Position numbers and translations under genes: made by a program. Below, one piece after another: positions 14,501-27,214 of a DNA stretch of 64,000 nt (position 1 is its first letter; every line of letters starts with the position of its first letter). The stretch lies in assembly GCA_012064415.1 (NCBI GenBank), contig SSNU01004331.1, forward strand, positions 454,135-518,134. The letters are read 5' to 3'. The notes below the pieces were generated by a model. The model did no database searches and had not been told where the DNA came from. It saw only the letters and a list, made by a program, of their open reading frames with translations. The stretch comes from Gyrodactylus bullatarudis. Taxonomy: Eukaryota > Platyhelminthes > Monogenea > Gyrodactylidea > Gyrodactylidae.

Positions 14501-17500
14501 AATCTTGAATTTATAATAAACTTCTTTCCTTACAGATAAACAACCTTTTCCGTTAAGAGGAGGACTACACAAAGGACCACGGCAAAATTAAGATACAAAT
14601 TTCAGAGTAAAATACTATATCGAACAATAAAGATATATATTTATGTCTCAACAACTCAATTCTTCTTCCTCTTCTTACGAAGATGTTAATGACACTTATT
14701 CTGTAGCGAGCTACGATAGCACTCATATATTTATTGAAGATTTCAGATTCCATCATGAATTTCAAAGAAGTATGTAGTTGAATTTTTATCTTCAGACAGA
14801 CATATCCTGGATGAATCTATATGTTACCGGTAATCTTGTTACTCTTGATAGTCTCAAGACTCCCTGGCAAATCAGTTAAACTTGTTACTAGTAACAAGAA
14901 TCCCGGGAATCTTGTTACTGGTAACAAATTTAACTGATAATAACTAATTTTTTGACTTTCAGAATTCAGAAAGAAAAATCACTCCGTTTATTCATAACAC
15001 CCCTAGGATTTTTACAAAATTTGATACCAGTAGAAATGAAAACTATACCTGTGTGGTATTATCTAGAATAATAACCTCAAACTTCATATTCATTTTCAAT
15101 TCATACGAAATTTTACCAAGCCTTTGGGATCTAGTAAATCTTTCAAAATATTCCTTCGAGTTTTTTTCCTATTTAAAGTTAGTTGCTTGTTTAAAAAGTA
15201 ATCAAATACAGCTGTATCATAAAAATTTATTTATTCGTACAAGAAAGACTGCTGTGACACTTTGACTTTTGTTAGAACAGTACTTGGGATAGACATGATG
15301 GCAATGAAAAACTAGTGATCAACATTCGGCATAATAACCCCTGAATTTAACAAATGTAGTCAGGAATCAAAATCAACAAAATACCATTTATGATTCACAA
15401 CAAAATGGAAATATGCGATTGAATTATAATTTGGTGAGATTCCTCCAACTCCACAAGAGTATTGTGCCTTATCACGTCATGAGGAATAGGTTTTTGTTGA
15501 TTTACACTTGTGCAATAAAGTTTATCTAGAAATTTTCTTATTCTTACCTAAAGATTATTCTCCCAGCAGATCTCATATCGCCAGAAAAAAGAAAGTTTAC
15601 ATTCCATTATTCCAATAACAACCCCACTAATTAATCACCGTAAAAAAGGACAAATATGCTTCTGATTTCAATTAAATCTTTTAATCAATTTATTTAAAGG
15701 TCAAGCAAAAAGGACATTTGGTGTAAGGAAAGACGTTGCTTTTGTTCAATGTATTTTGTTAATCTTCTTAATCAAGATCAAATTAATCTCGAATGTTGTG
15801 ATTAATTATAATAATTATCAACACGGAAAAATATAACCAACGTAGACTACTTCAATGAATCTACTACGACAATCGATGACATCTAAATTTTGAACCTTAT
15901 TCCTTGACCTAGTTGGATATAAAAAGATATGTCTGAAATTCATGGAAAAAAAGAGATATTCGAAACTTTATTCTCTCAATTTTTTATAATATAATTCTCA
16001 GGTGTCTTTTTTAGCTGTTCACGGTAGGAATGAACATGCACAAGTTAGATCCAGTATTAGATAAGATATGAATGGGCAATAATTTTCCAATTTTCGTGAT
16101 ATCAATAGAACAATATTTCAGGATTGAATTTTATCAGATAACTGTGAGAAAGTGGTTATTATGCGAATCAATCATTTTAGAGTCGGCCATTTGGACTACT
16201 TAAAGTAAAAGTACCACAGTGGTATGAGCCAGTTTGAGTACATCTAGAACTGTTCAAGGGAAAAAGTGAAAATCTGAAACGTGACAATTTTGAGGAAATC
16301 AATGAGAAAATTTTTTCAAGATCATACAGTTACTTAAATAAATAGAGAATGGCTATTAATCGATAATTGTTATTACTTCCCATCTAAGAATAATTAGGCT
16401 ATCTTGAAAACAACTCACAGTTTCAAAATTCTGCTCTGACTTTATCAGTTGAGATTCGATAAGATCCCGAGATCGATCTATTGTGTTGACAATATTCAGA
16501 GTATGCTCGAGGGCCAAGAGGACTGGTTCAATTGAAGTCTTTTTCCTCTCAACAGCTTGGTCGTAGGTTATTTTGGACTCGTTTTTTATCGCTTGCAGGA
16601 GATTCTTTGAGATCCTCCCAATGTTCCTGAATAGGCATGGATTTTCCTTGTTCTCGCTGTATTCGAATTAAATTTACCATCAATAGAATAGAGTGACGTG
16701 GTTCATTCTCATAGGTCGATTAAAGTCTTTGTCTTGTGATTCTAATCAAATGATTGGAGGGGTTCTCACCACCTCTCATATAAAGACCCCCCCCTTAACT
16801 ATGGAATGTTATCTTATGCTTTTCTTATAATAAAAAAAGAATATTCGTTACCTTTAATTCGAATTCAAAATTTCTCATAAATTCTTTTAGTGATTTAGGA
16901 AGGAGCTACTCAACCAGTTATCGATCCTAATTCCATTGAAAGAAGAGTGAATATGCCTTATAAATTATTCACTCTTCTCTCTATGAATGAAAAGAACATG
17001 CTTTCTCTCCTAATTAATTGATGATTGATATCTCTAAAAATGTAGGATGTTTGAAAAAAAAAAGCTGGCAAACAAAAAAAGATGACGTACCAAGATCGGA
17101 AAATTGGTTCCATTTTCTCCTGATACTCCTTGGAAATATTCCTCAGGTGACAAGAGTACTTTTGCTTTGCATCGTAAACTGATTTTAATAGTTCAACTGT
17201 GAGGGAGACGGCCTTAATTTGATCCTTGATTCCGTTAAAGACCAGAGTATTCTGTGAGGGCAATACAAGACTCTGAAATGATTTACACTTTGGCGTGGAC
17301 ACATGAAAGAGGTCTTCAGTGTTTCCTGTTAATGTTTCACTTCGCCCAAGACTCACATGCTAAGAAATTAAAGAAAGTTACTTAAACTTTGAATCCATTT
17401 TGACTTAACCCTTAAAGTCCCAGAGAATTATTTTTTCATGATTCGCATTCAATCTCTTGTCTATTCTTTTGGTTAGCGAATACGCTGATTACTAATCTAT

Positions 17501-19079
17501 AATTGTTTTAACGCAATTATTTTTGGTTCAGGAGTTATCGATCAAAAAATGACCCAAAAACAGGCTATCTTCGTAGCTCTAACAGATAGAGTTCAGGCGG
17601 GTGTATATTTGAATTCTACATGTATGATTACTAGATAAAAGTTGTCTTACTTTTTAACTATGAAACTGGAAAGTAGGTTTTCAAAAAAACGTTTTAAACA
17701 AAAAAAATCAAATCAACTCTCTTTGAATTAGTATAGCACGAGTTTGACGAATGATAAAGCCAAGATCTTTGCGTATTCCAGGAGATTATTGAATTTCCTA
17801 TCGAATGGATGGTAAACGAGGTATTTTCTAAGGCTTTAATAAATAATAATAATGAGTTGCTAAAATCATGTGTGATAGAGCTGTGGGACTTTAAGTTGAG
17901 CCATCTTTTCGTGTGAAAATTTTCTAAATCAATTCAATTTCTCATCAAATTGTTGAAATTTCTATAGTAATTGATGAAAGAATTTCATTACTTCTTAAGA
18001 TTAAGATTCCACCTACATTTTATTTCCAAAATAAATTTTTCTCTACAAAATAAAATCAACTACAGATATTCCTGTTCTGTATTCCACAGTTTCATATTCT
18101 TCAAAATGGATTAATAAAATAAAAAAAACTATTCTCTTGAAGATTTCACCAGGCAGGACAACATTCTTCTTCTGCAATCTTAATTTCTATAGAAACAAGT
18201 AGTATTCCCTATTCGTACTTTAAGCATCCTTTTATTCATTTCAGTCTTAACTTGTTCAGTCTCATGTTTACTTATATAGTCATTTACTTGTATAAACATT
18301 GTAATGCGTATGACGCCATTTATTCTGTTTAATAATACACTTAATCTCATTGATTACAGTCATATTTTCTTGAAGATAGATTTGGAAACAGAAGCTGAAC
18401 TAAAGAAGCTCTCATTAGGACCCTCTTATTCTTGTCCAAGGTTCAAACCCTCCCACACCGGGCACATTGAACACTCTTTACCTGTTCCCTTATAATTATT
18501 TGTAAAAATCATTATATTATAAATTTAAATGCTTCAATTTCAAAAAAATGATTTCTAACCTGTATCATCTCTCGAATTTTTCAATTACAAAAAACAAGTC
18601 ATTAGTTTATTTCAATTTCCGATGCTGAAGAAAAAAAAATGAATTCATCAATATTGCCGATGACTGCAGAATGAAGTTTGATTTATTCAGACTAGGGATA
18701 CAATTAATGTTTCCTGTAGTTTTTTTTCAAATTTTTTTCTCTATTGGCCAAGATGAATTGAAAAATTGATTTCTGAGCGAAAATAATCTCGAATTCATGC
18801 AAAAGATTCCAGTGAACAATGACACACAGCATGCTCAAATTTACTTTCATTCGAATGGACAAGCCTGACGACGTGGCATGAAAACAAATAGAGTAAAGTC
18901 AATGTTATGGATTAGAAAAAGTACGTTAAAATGATCATCCTTAACAGTGTAATCTCTGAGGACGCTGAAGAGGAGGCATCTTAACGAATTCTAATTTTTA
19001 CGAAAAATCGCCGCCAGTGGACATGTCTTGCAGTTTATAGAAATTTTTTCACATGATCGAAAAATTCCATTTATTTAAT

Positions 19080-19113
<34 letters not shown>

Positions 19114-22100
19114 ACCAAAATATTTGTAAATACTCTGATAAACACTGTAGACAATGTTGGTGATCACGCGAGAACATATAACTTTTTCATTGAAAATGAA
19201 TAAATAATACTTGAAGAAATACTCTACACTTTATGTATGTTAAAGCGACAATTGAAGATTTTCTTTTTATATTAATAATTCCCTTTAAAGATTTTCAAAA
19301 ATATTACCATTAATCAATCGTGTGTTGGGAAAATTAGCTGGAGCTTAACACAGTGTTTAGACTAGAAAATGAATTTAATCTTACAGGATGTAATTTTAAG
19401 CCTAAACTGTAACTAACCATCTTTGAATGAAACTTTAAATCAAAGAAGCCTGGATACTAACTAATTCTCTCTATGCCTGATTCATGAGGTGATAAACTGA
19501 CACAGTGAGATTTCCGTTTATGCAAATCCATTTGTTCTACCAGAGCCATAATAATGAGCTATAGGTAACTAAATGATAGGTAACTTTATTTTTCCTCAAT
19601 GTGATATCATTTTGAACCAAACTCCTTGTAAGCACTATTTACTAAATAGTGTACCATTTTTTCAAATCAATAAGTACACATGAAAATACAATGGAAAATT
19701 TATTGAATGCTAGTACAGACCTCCGAGGTTCGATTCTCAAAACGGACAAAGGAGTTTAAGCTGTGCTATCATAGAAACCAACCAGAATATTTCGGCAAAT
19801 AAATTTAAACACAAGTCTGATCTCATCCATAATAATTGAGAGGGGACTAAAGTATGTAAGGATATTCTAGATATCTTTTCTACGTTTAACATGTAAATTC
19901 TACAATGGAATCAGTGAAAGAGGATCAGATATGATTATTTAACATCAAAAGACTATACATGTTTATCAATTGGTCTTATCAGATTGTTCTCTCTCTCTCT
20001 CTCTCTGTTTGAGATTTAATTCCCCAATCGATTCTGGAAGTTTTATTTAGAATTGTATTTTTAAGCAGTGCCTTTCTGATGGTAATATTACGGGCCAAAT
20101 GGGAAATTCAAGAATCTTACACACTAACACATGTAGATTGTACATTGTAGAAGTACTTGGAACGAATTAACCAAACTGAGTTGTCCTTAAAAGGGACTTT
20201 ACAAAAGAGTCTTCAAGATTAATTATAATTAATTGTATTAAAGTTTGAAAAACTCATAATAAAATGAAGGGATAATTCCAAAACTAGCCCCATTCTAGAA
20301 ATTTTTTCTCAGATTTTCCAAAATTAACCCCATCGTAAATCAGTTAATCGAATTCTGAGAATTTCAACTTTTATTAATATTATTTGTTTATCATCTCTAC
20401 TAACAATTGAAACTACGTTGCTCATATTTCTCCATAAAAGTTTTATTGAAAATTTTTCTTTGACATTCATCTTCTTTTCACATCCTAAGATTTTATTCAT
20501 AATTTACGTGGTCGGTCTCTTTTCTTCTTTGCTTCAAGCATTGCTCTTCCAGATCGTCGAGATCGCAGAGGTTAATCGATCCAGAATATGCTATTTTAAC
20601 TGAATCCATTTTGTAAGAGGAAGGTGCTAACGATGCATTAAGTTGAGAATAATGAACAAATATTTCAAAAAAGTTGAACCCATATTCTACCAACCACACC
20701 ACAATTTATAGAGATTTTCAAAGGAATAGACCAATTTATGTTACAATGAGATGTACAGTTAATGTTATTAATTAAAGGAGAGAGGTGCAGAGATATCTGT
20801 TATTATGCCCAACTTAGACAGACTACAATAACATCACTTGCTAAAGGTCTTCCTCTTTTTCTTGCCCAGAAGATTTGGTTGATATTCCTTCTTTTGTAGA
20901 TTGAGACAAGTGATAATCTCCCTTATTTTCATTTCCTCTTGGTTATATTTGCCTGATTTAGAAATATGCATAATTTTCGCACATTTCCAGTTATATATTC
21001 TTGAAATTTGCGCAATTCAAAAAAACTCTTTGTGGTGGGTTATGCACTGCAGGGAAATCTTGAAATTTCTTCAATTTTATGGATTTGTACCAAGCCTATT
21101 CGAAATACAAACAAATCCCACATAAAAAATTAAAAATCAAAAATCCTATATAGGCTGATGGTTTCTCTTTAACCTAACTTTTTTCAGTCAAAACTGAATC
21201 TTGAAAAAGTAACTAGGAAATGCAAACCATCTAAATGTGTGTCTACTATTAGATTTTGAAACTATGATTAATTACATTAAAAATCAGACGGGATTTCTCG
21301 TTAAATTCATTAAAGTGTAGAAAAAGGATAAAGATAATAATAATAACCATAGTGATACGTAAAAACTTTGGTTGTTTTTTTTTACTTGTATAATATACAC
21401 TGTAAATAATGCCAATTTACAATGTGGATCATTCAATTGACTCTATTTTTGATTTATGTAACAAAATGATATTACCTCCCTCTAATTGAATATGTGTTAC
21501 CCCCTGATCTCTTTATTGATTATTTATCAAAAGTATTTTACATAAATGGAAATAAACATGCAGTATTTGTTATTTTCATTGTTTAGAATGGATCTACTGT
21601 AATCCGGAATTCAGTCAATATAATGATGTATTAATGTGATTATAAGCCAAATCCAAACAACCAGTCCCCCATGAGTCCAAAGAACTACTGTAATGCATAT
21701 TTTCTGTAATACATATTCAATCTGGTTACAACAGAGTTACAAACTAATGGGTTTTCGAATACGTCATGTTTTTCTCCCAATTCATGATATTTCTAGATAG
21801 ATAGATCCTCATGATTAATCCAAGGCAGATAACAAATAACAACTTTTGTAAAAATTCGAAAAGTAATTGCATTTTGATGAATTTAGATTTCAGATCATTA
21901 GTAAAACCCCCTAAATAAAAAGTTTACTGATTTCGAATGTTTAGAAATAATAATTCATAATAGTAGGATTAACTAGAATTGATTAAAATTTCATGTCTAC
22001 GCCTTCATGTTTCGGATCAATTTTAAAGTTCATTAAAAGTTTTAATAGTAAATCAGCTGTTTAGAAAACTTATCCAAAACTTGTTCGATTTGACACCCAG

Positions 22101-22702
22101 ATAATTGGTCTTTTGCTCAATAAGTCTTGATGATAGACGTAACAGCTTTCCCTTCTCGATTCAATCAGCCAAGCTGACACAAAACTGTAGAGAATCAATA
22201 ACTCAATGAGACATATTTTTTCCATTTCTATTTTGGTTCATTGCACGCTTATCTTGATCGGAATGAAAATTCTCAATTTCCTAATACAGATGCTGTTAAT
22301 CTCTTTCTCAGTTTAAGATGAAAATTGCATACTCACTCTCTTCTCAAGGACAGATGTCGAATATCTCTGGCGTAACTTGGTCTTTTTAGTTGTGTCCTGG
22401 GTATCAATTCCATTACTGTTATTGCCGGTAGGGTTTATATTATTTAATAATGGGAAAAGGTTGTGAATAAAGTTGTTATTAAAGGTCCCACCACTTCCTC
22501 CGTTATCCTTCTTTACAAAGGAATCATCAAAAGATGTACAGGGAGCTGAATTCTTCTTTACTGGCAATATCTGGCTTCCTCTGGAGAAGGAGAATCTCTT
22601 GAATGAAGCAAGAGACCGTGAATAACGACTGCCATTGTTTAGATTATTTCCGCTACTCGAGGGTGATTTTGAATCGGAATTCCTTTTCTTGGCTGAGTTC
22701 AT
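8521..22702 (-). CDS. F-BAR-like domain protein (3' end outside window)
   Basis: Nine minus-strand exons join with matching phases: 22337-22702, 17091-17359, 16419-16656, 13791-13955, 13638-13718, 13404-13586, 12838-12992, 10334-10457 and 8521-9129. They give 730 residues with no stop; a GTGAGT donor at 8515-8520 shows the gene continues beyond the left edge. The start is the first Met of an N-terminal region rich in S/N/K (residues 1-120). Residues of about 150-520 are helical and resemble F-BAR modules, for example an FEAHDEYILNLNANN motif in the position where FES/FER, FCHSD and srGAP proteins have similar residues. Residues of about 530-730 are an S/N/Q-rich linker. F-BAR proteins bind and bend membranes and usually carry C-terminal SH3, RhoGAP or kinase domains; those would lie to the left and cannot be seen. 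Family assignment is tentative; the exon chain itself is well supported except for the weak acceptor at 9130. Confidence 0.65.
11001..11266. repeat. Hairpin MITE-like inverted repeat
   Basis: Arms of about 75 bp at 11004-11078 and 11189-11263 are near-perfect reverse complements. Both contain AGTTGGGAATCTATGATTTT reading outward to inward, with only a few mismatches, and are separated by about 110 bp of AT-rich sequence. No coding capacity is present. It lies in an intron of the F-BAR gene. Long terminal inverted repeats with a short non-coding middle are typical of foldback elements or MITEs. Confidence 0.75.
13138..13262. repeat. Degenerate relative of the 11001 hairpin element
   Basis: This intronic stretch repeats the inner arm motif TCATCAAGAATTCGAATA-GTTA and the following CATTTGAAG-AAAAAAA and TTTTCAA blocks in the same order as the left half of the 11001-11266 element. 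It is more diverged, and no clear second arm is visible. Confidence 0.4.
14871..14938. repeat. 68-bp near-perfect palindrome with nested palindromes
   Basis: The two 34-bp arms are reverse complements apart from about three mismatches, with no loop; the centre is TCCC/GGGA at 14904/14905. Each arm carries its own smaller palindrome of the form TTGTTACTRGTAACAA. A further related motif (GTTACCGGTAAT) lies at 14823. It lies in the intron between F-BAR exons 3 and 4. Confidence 0.85.
17405..17900. mobile_element. TTAA-flanked non-autonomous element, piggyBac-like
   Basis: A TTAA is followed by CCCTTAAAGTCCCAGAG at the left. The reverse complement of the right end (17881-17899) reads ACTTAAAGTCCCACAG, giving terminal inverted repeats with about 14 of 15 matches over CTTAAAGTCCCA-AG. 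The interior is non-coding. An internal block (17733-17805, containing CACGAGTTTGACGAATGATA) recurs at 60186-60250. TTAA target sites and CCC-starting ends are typical of piggyBac-type elements, but the right TTAA is not intact, so the superfamily is tentative. Confidence 0.5.
19088..19113. repeat. (GA)n microsatellite
   Basis: Uninterrupted run of GA dinucleotides, about 13 units, in the large first intron of the F-BAR gene. Confidence 0.95.
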
Positions 22703-25700
22703 ACTCTTGCCTTTTGTTAATATAAATTTTTGTTTGTTTGAATTAAATCTTTAATGAGAATGATGACGGGTCTAGACTTGTTTCATCATTTCCCCTCAAG
22801 GTTCATAGAAATTAATCCAGTCTATACCTGTGTGTGTGTGTCTCCACTTGCTCACTTTTTTGTATTTTTCACCTAGAAACTGATAATTAAGTAAATGTCA
22901 AGTCTCTCTGTCTCATTCCCCCTGAAGAAATATGAAAAGAATCACAAATCAGATTCCTTCTCCTGTGAAAATCTGCAAAAAGTAATTGTCTGTGAGATCA
23001 TAGAGGAATCTTGTGTTAATAATTTTTAATTTTCCTTATTCTTATTATTATTATTATACGCATAGGCAATAGACATGATAGACTAATGTGTACCACATCC
23101 AGGAAGAAAGATAGAGAGAGAGAGAGAGGATACAACGCATATAGAGGGAATAGATACTTTGTATTTTATCAAAATATTATTGGTTCACCCAGAGAGATGT
23201 AGATGGACAGTGTGCCTTCAATCGAGTGTATGTTGGTTAATATTGCACAGAGAAGCATCCTAACTCTTGAGTTGAAAATAGATGAGAAGGGTTTATTTTA
23301 GAGACGATTAAAATTGCTCTCTAATATATAAGGTTGTTTAAAAAGTATTAATTTTGTTAAAACACATAAAAATAGTCATCATTTCTTGCTATACATTTCT
23401 ACCACCTTTCTGGCAGACTATATAAACCCTGTTGCCAAAAACCTGAGGAGTTTTTGATCCATGTAATCATTTAGTAAGCTCAAAACATCTTGTCCTCAGT
23501 GATCTGAGAAGGTGTCGGAGCAAGATCGACCAAATCTTGAGTATTGGTCCCTGAGCTTGTCTTCTATAGCTAGAAAAGATGGTGAGCTCAAGTAACTGAA
23601 GCATTATGTACGACTTTGTACGGCTCTGATCATTCCCAGATAGAATTGTAATAAGAATACACATTTCAGGATAGAAACAATTATCTATCAAACATTTGAA
23701 AATCGTTTAAACTAAAATATTTAAAAATTTAATTCAGAGTTTACACACGCACCTTCTTCTGTCCTAGCAAAGTTTTCTAACTACACATTTTGTTCTTGTA
23801 TTCTGTGTTTCTTTTGAAAGTGTAATCGAATCTCTTGGGTGTAGTTATCTTCCTTTTTCAAGGAGATTATTCAAGACAATACAGTAGAAATGATTACAAA
23901 TATATTGTTTCCATGAGTCTTTTATGATACCCATTTGTTACAGTTAACAGTTGGTAAGTTAACTAAACGTTTTAGAGATCAAGATCTGCTTACAGTATCA
24001 GAGATAGAGACCAAACTGTTGTACAAAATTGAAACGATAATAATATGTATCCAAATTAGTTAGCAAATGACGATAGAACTTGAATTTGCTGTTTTATTGA
24101 ATGTGGAAACCATTTCAATTTCTAATTAAACTTTTATCAAATCTGACCCCTGATCGAGACACTTGATAAGCTCAATCCGAAGAAATGACAGCTTAATGTT
24201 TAGTAAGCATTGTTTACATGGAGTTCAACTCCGTTCAACTCGTATTTTTCGAGATTATTCATGATTTATGTTCTCGAATTTAATAATATCTGTCAATATA
24301 TGTAATAGGCAAATTGGAAATAAAAATATAAAACTTTGAATTACAGCCGAATGTAAAATTTTATTTCTTTTTTATTTTTGATCCAAGTCAATTGAATCTG
24401 TCCTTTTCCTCTCAGTGCGTAGTCTGATGGAGAATGAAAATTGGAGAGTGATTACTGACATAAAAAAGCTTTTTTTAATCTTTTTTTAAACTGCTCTGGA
24501 CAGGACTATCATCCCACAATACTGCAATAATAATAATAATAATCTATTTTTAATTTTCAACTGAATTACATTTGATCTGTTTTTGTTAAAACTGCCCACC
24601 CTCCCTCCACTCTCTATTAAGATATACAAATGTCACACCCCATACCCATTTGAGTAATTCCATCTATTTTATCCACTGATTTTGCAATAAATTAATTATG
24701 CATTTTGATTGTTAAATCTAAAATAATCTGGTTATGTTCCAGTGGAGGGGGAGGAGTATGAGAGGAAAAAAAATGAAAATACCTCTTTTCAACTAAATTT
24801 AGATTTAATTACCGGATGGGAATTAGAGAGAGAGAGAGTATTTATAGACATGAAAGCTTCTAAAATGTTCACGATGAATGATCTCTTTGAGTGGATTACA
24901 AAATAAAAGTAAATTTTCTGATAGATCCGAAAAATACTTTTACTCCTTGATCTAATTTCTTTATACTTGTTGAATGAGAGAATTTATTTAGGAATTAATT
25001 GAAAAAATTAACCGAGTTTCGCAATCGACTGTATCATCAGTGATGATTCATCACGAGTACTCGTATTCAAGTGGTCATTGGACCTTCGGCTTGCCTTTAT
25101 TGCTCAATTCTTTATCTATTCTTGTATTGTTTTCATTCAATTTGTAAATTAAAACCTTTATCTTACTCTCATTCTTTCATTTAAAACATTTCTTCAAGAC
25201 TAATTCTCACATTCAATATTTTCACTTTGAAAATCTTTTTGAAATCTTTAACCAAAGAAGATCAAACAGAATGATCAAATGTTCCCAAGGGAGAAATATC
25301 ATTTCTTCACGACTATAAACCTTGAGTTAAGGGGTAAGCCCTCTCTTTCTTTTATCAGCTCCATTTTATTGTAAGTGATATCCTCCACTCTTTTATATGT
25401 AGCTATAATAACCACTTCCCCTCTTATTCTATGGATATCGTGATCAGTTTCTAATTTCTATCCAGAAAAACTGCATGAGATGAAGCATCTTCAATTATTA
25501 ATGTCAAAATTCTCCCCAATTTAAATGGTTTGGTTACTAAGTGTACTTTTTCTCTTCACAAACATGGAAACTTGACATATGGAAAATTCTTGATGAGAAA
25601 TCTATTTGTCTGATTTATAAAGTTTAACTAAAGTACTGCTAGATTGAACATATCTTGCTTTGAATATAATCAAGAAAGATCATCTAAATTTCAAATATTT

Positions 25701-26468
25701 TTCCATTATAAATTGTTCTGAAAAACATTGCTAAATTCTATAGTTTAACAGAGGTTTTTACACAATATTAAGTCGCAGCAAGAAAGGCTGAATTCGCTTC
25801 ATTCTTTTATGCAATCATATATATTTGCTAATTATATATGCTACCGTTAATATTATAAAATCTCGCGTCCAGATATTTCTTTCAAATGTCTCGCCCGGCA
25901 TGACCAAGACTTGTGTGATTAAAATGAATTCTGTCTTAAGACTATCAGGAGTAACAAGATTAACGGTAACATATATACAGTATTTAGAAAACTCAGATAA
26001 AGCTACAAATATGTACTAAAAACTCTTTTTATCCAAATTAGCTATTGAAAGATGAGTTTAAGAAGAAACGTAGGAATTCTACTCATTTCTGAAGAGGCCC
26101 AAATATCGATGGCATTATTTTGCCTGTATTGCAACAATTTAGCCTGATATCAAACCTGGATAGTTCGAGATATACAGGTTAAAGTCCTATGAAGTGAGAA
26201 ACGATAGATTTTATCATGAAGGTCTGTTCGAACAGATCGTATCGAGAGGGTTGAATCAAGAGAGAGGTTAAGAAAACTTTTCGATCGAAAATGTATGGAT
26301 TGTTAGACTGAGACAAATGAAGTATTTTTGAAAATTATTACTATTCTTTTCTGATAGAACAGCAGAAAAGATAGCAGATAGTAATAATCAAGCTGTCTAT
26401 GCATTGCAAAGATAAACTAAGCATTTCATTTGAGAGATGAACGTAATCCTAGGCAAGAGAAAAAGTTT
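22703..26468. other. Intergenic region, no gene seen
   Basis: About 3.8 kb upstream of the F-BAR start and downstream of the first MLC gene. Only AT-rich sequence with (GA)n, (TAA)n and TG-rich simple repeats is visible. It presumably holds the F-BAR promoter and any non-coding 5' exons, which I could not identify. Confidence 0.5.
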
Positions 26469-26478
26469 TTTATTTATT
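26469..26478 (-). terminator. Polyadenylation signal of MLC copy A
   Basis: Overlapping TTTATT motifs on the plus strand give two AATAAA hexamers on the minus strand, about 50 nt after the stop codon of the first MLC gene. Confidence 0.65.
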
Positions 26479-26527
26479 TTTAACAACATAGGGAGAAGTG
26501 AAGCAACATTGGAGATGATTGGTAGGA

Positions 26528-27214
26528 TCAAGACTCCTCATTGTTGGAGCCTTTGATGAGTTTAACAAATTTTTCATAGTCCAGCTTGCCACCAGCTATT
26601 GGGGCCTCTTTCCAGGTGGTGCGAATCTTAAAATTTCAATAGTCAAATCATCATTATACTCGACAGTAGGCTCCGAAAAGAAAAAAACTAACTTCTTCCT
26701 CCGTAAAGTTGTCGCCCATATTTTGTAGGAGATCCTTGATGTACTCTTCTGGGATGAAACTCTTCCCATCGTTATCGAACATGGCGAATGCACTCCTGAG
26801 GGCACTTTCTGGATCGGTACCGTTCAACTTCTCTCCGAACAAATTGATGAACATGGTAAAGTTTAATGGACCCGGTGACTCGTCCAACATTTCCTTCAAC
26901 TCCTTGTCGCTTGGTGTACGGCCCAGAGATGCAAACATGTCCTTGAGATCTTCGATATCGATAAAACCGTCTCTGTTTTGATCAATTAACGTGAAAGCCT
27001 ATCAAAATTGCTCATTTTAATGATTCCCACTCTTTTTTCATTTTATAGTTTATCTTTTACTGTTCTTTCTTTTCTATTGATCTATGTATCTAGCAATCGA
27101 GAATCTTACTTCTTTGAATTCTTGAATTTGAGTCTGTGGGAACATGCCAAAGACATTGGAGGTGGCTCGTTGAGCTCTCTTTCCTTCCTTCTTTTCTTCT
27201 TTTTCTTCACCCAT
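26528..27214 (-). CDS. Myosin regulatory light chain, copy A (169 aa)
   Basis: Three minus-strand exons (27110-27214, 26693-26998, 26528-26626) join in phase 0 to give 169 residues with their own Met and TGA. The N-terminus ([20 protein letters not shown]) puts the RATS motif at Thr18/Ser19, the same numbering as the sites phosphorylated by myosin light chain kinase in vertebrate regulatory light chains. The first EF-hand loop ([12 protein letters not shown]) keeps all its metal-binding side chains, as expected for the regulatory Mg/Ca site. The rest ([53 protein letters not shown]) matches the myosin RLC family, in its C-terminal half nearer the molluscan muscle type than Drosophila Mlc2. 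It binds the myosin heavy-chain neck and regulates contraction. It lacks the long Lys/Pro/Glu N-terminus of copy B. Confidence 0.9.

Noticed and set aside
18437..18455. GGTTCAAACCC, a tRNA-like B box beside a CCGGGC stretch
   Set aside because: No matching A box or stems upstream; could be a SINE fragment but nothing else supports it.
19725..19740. GAGGTTCGATTCTC, resembling a tRNA B box
   Set aside because: No A box, acceptor stem or cloverleaf could be formed around it.
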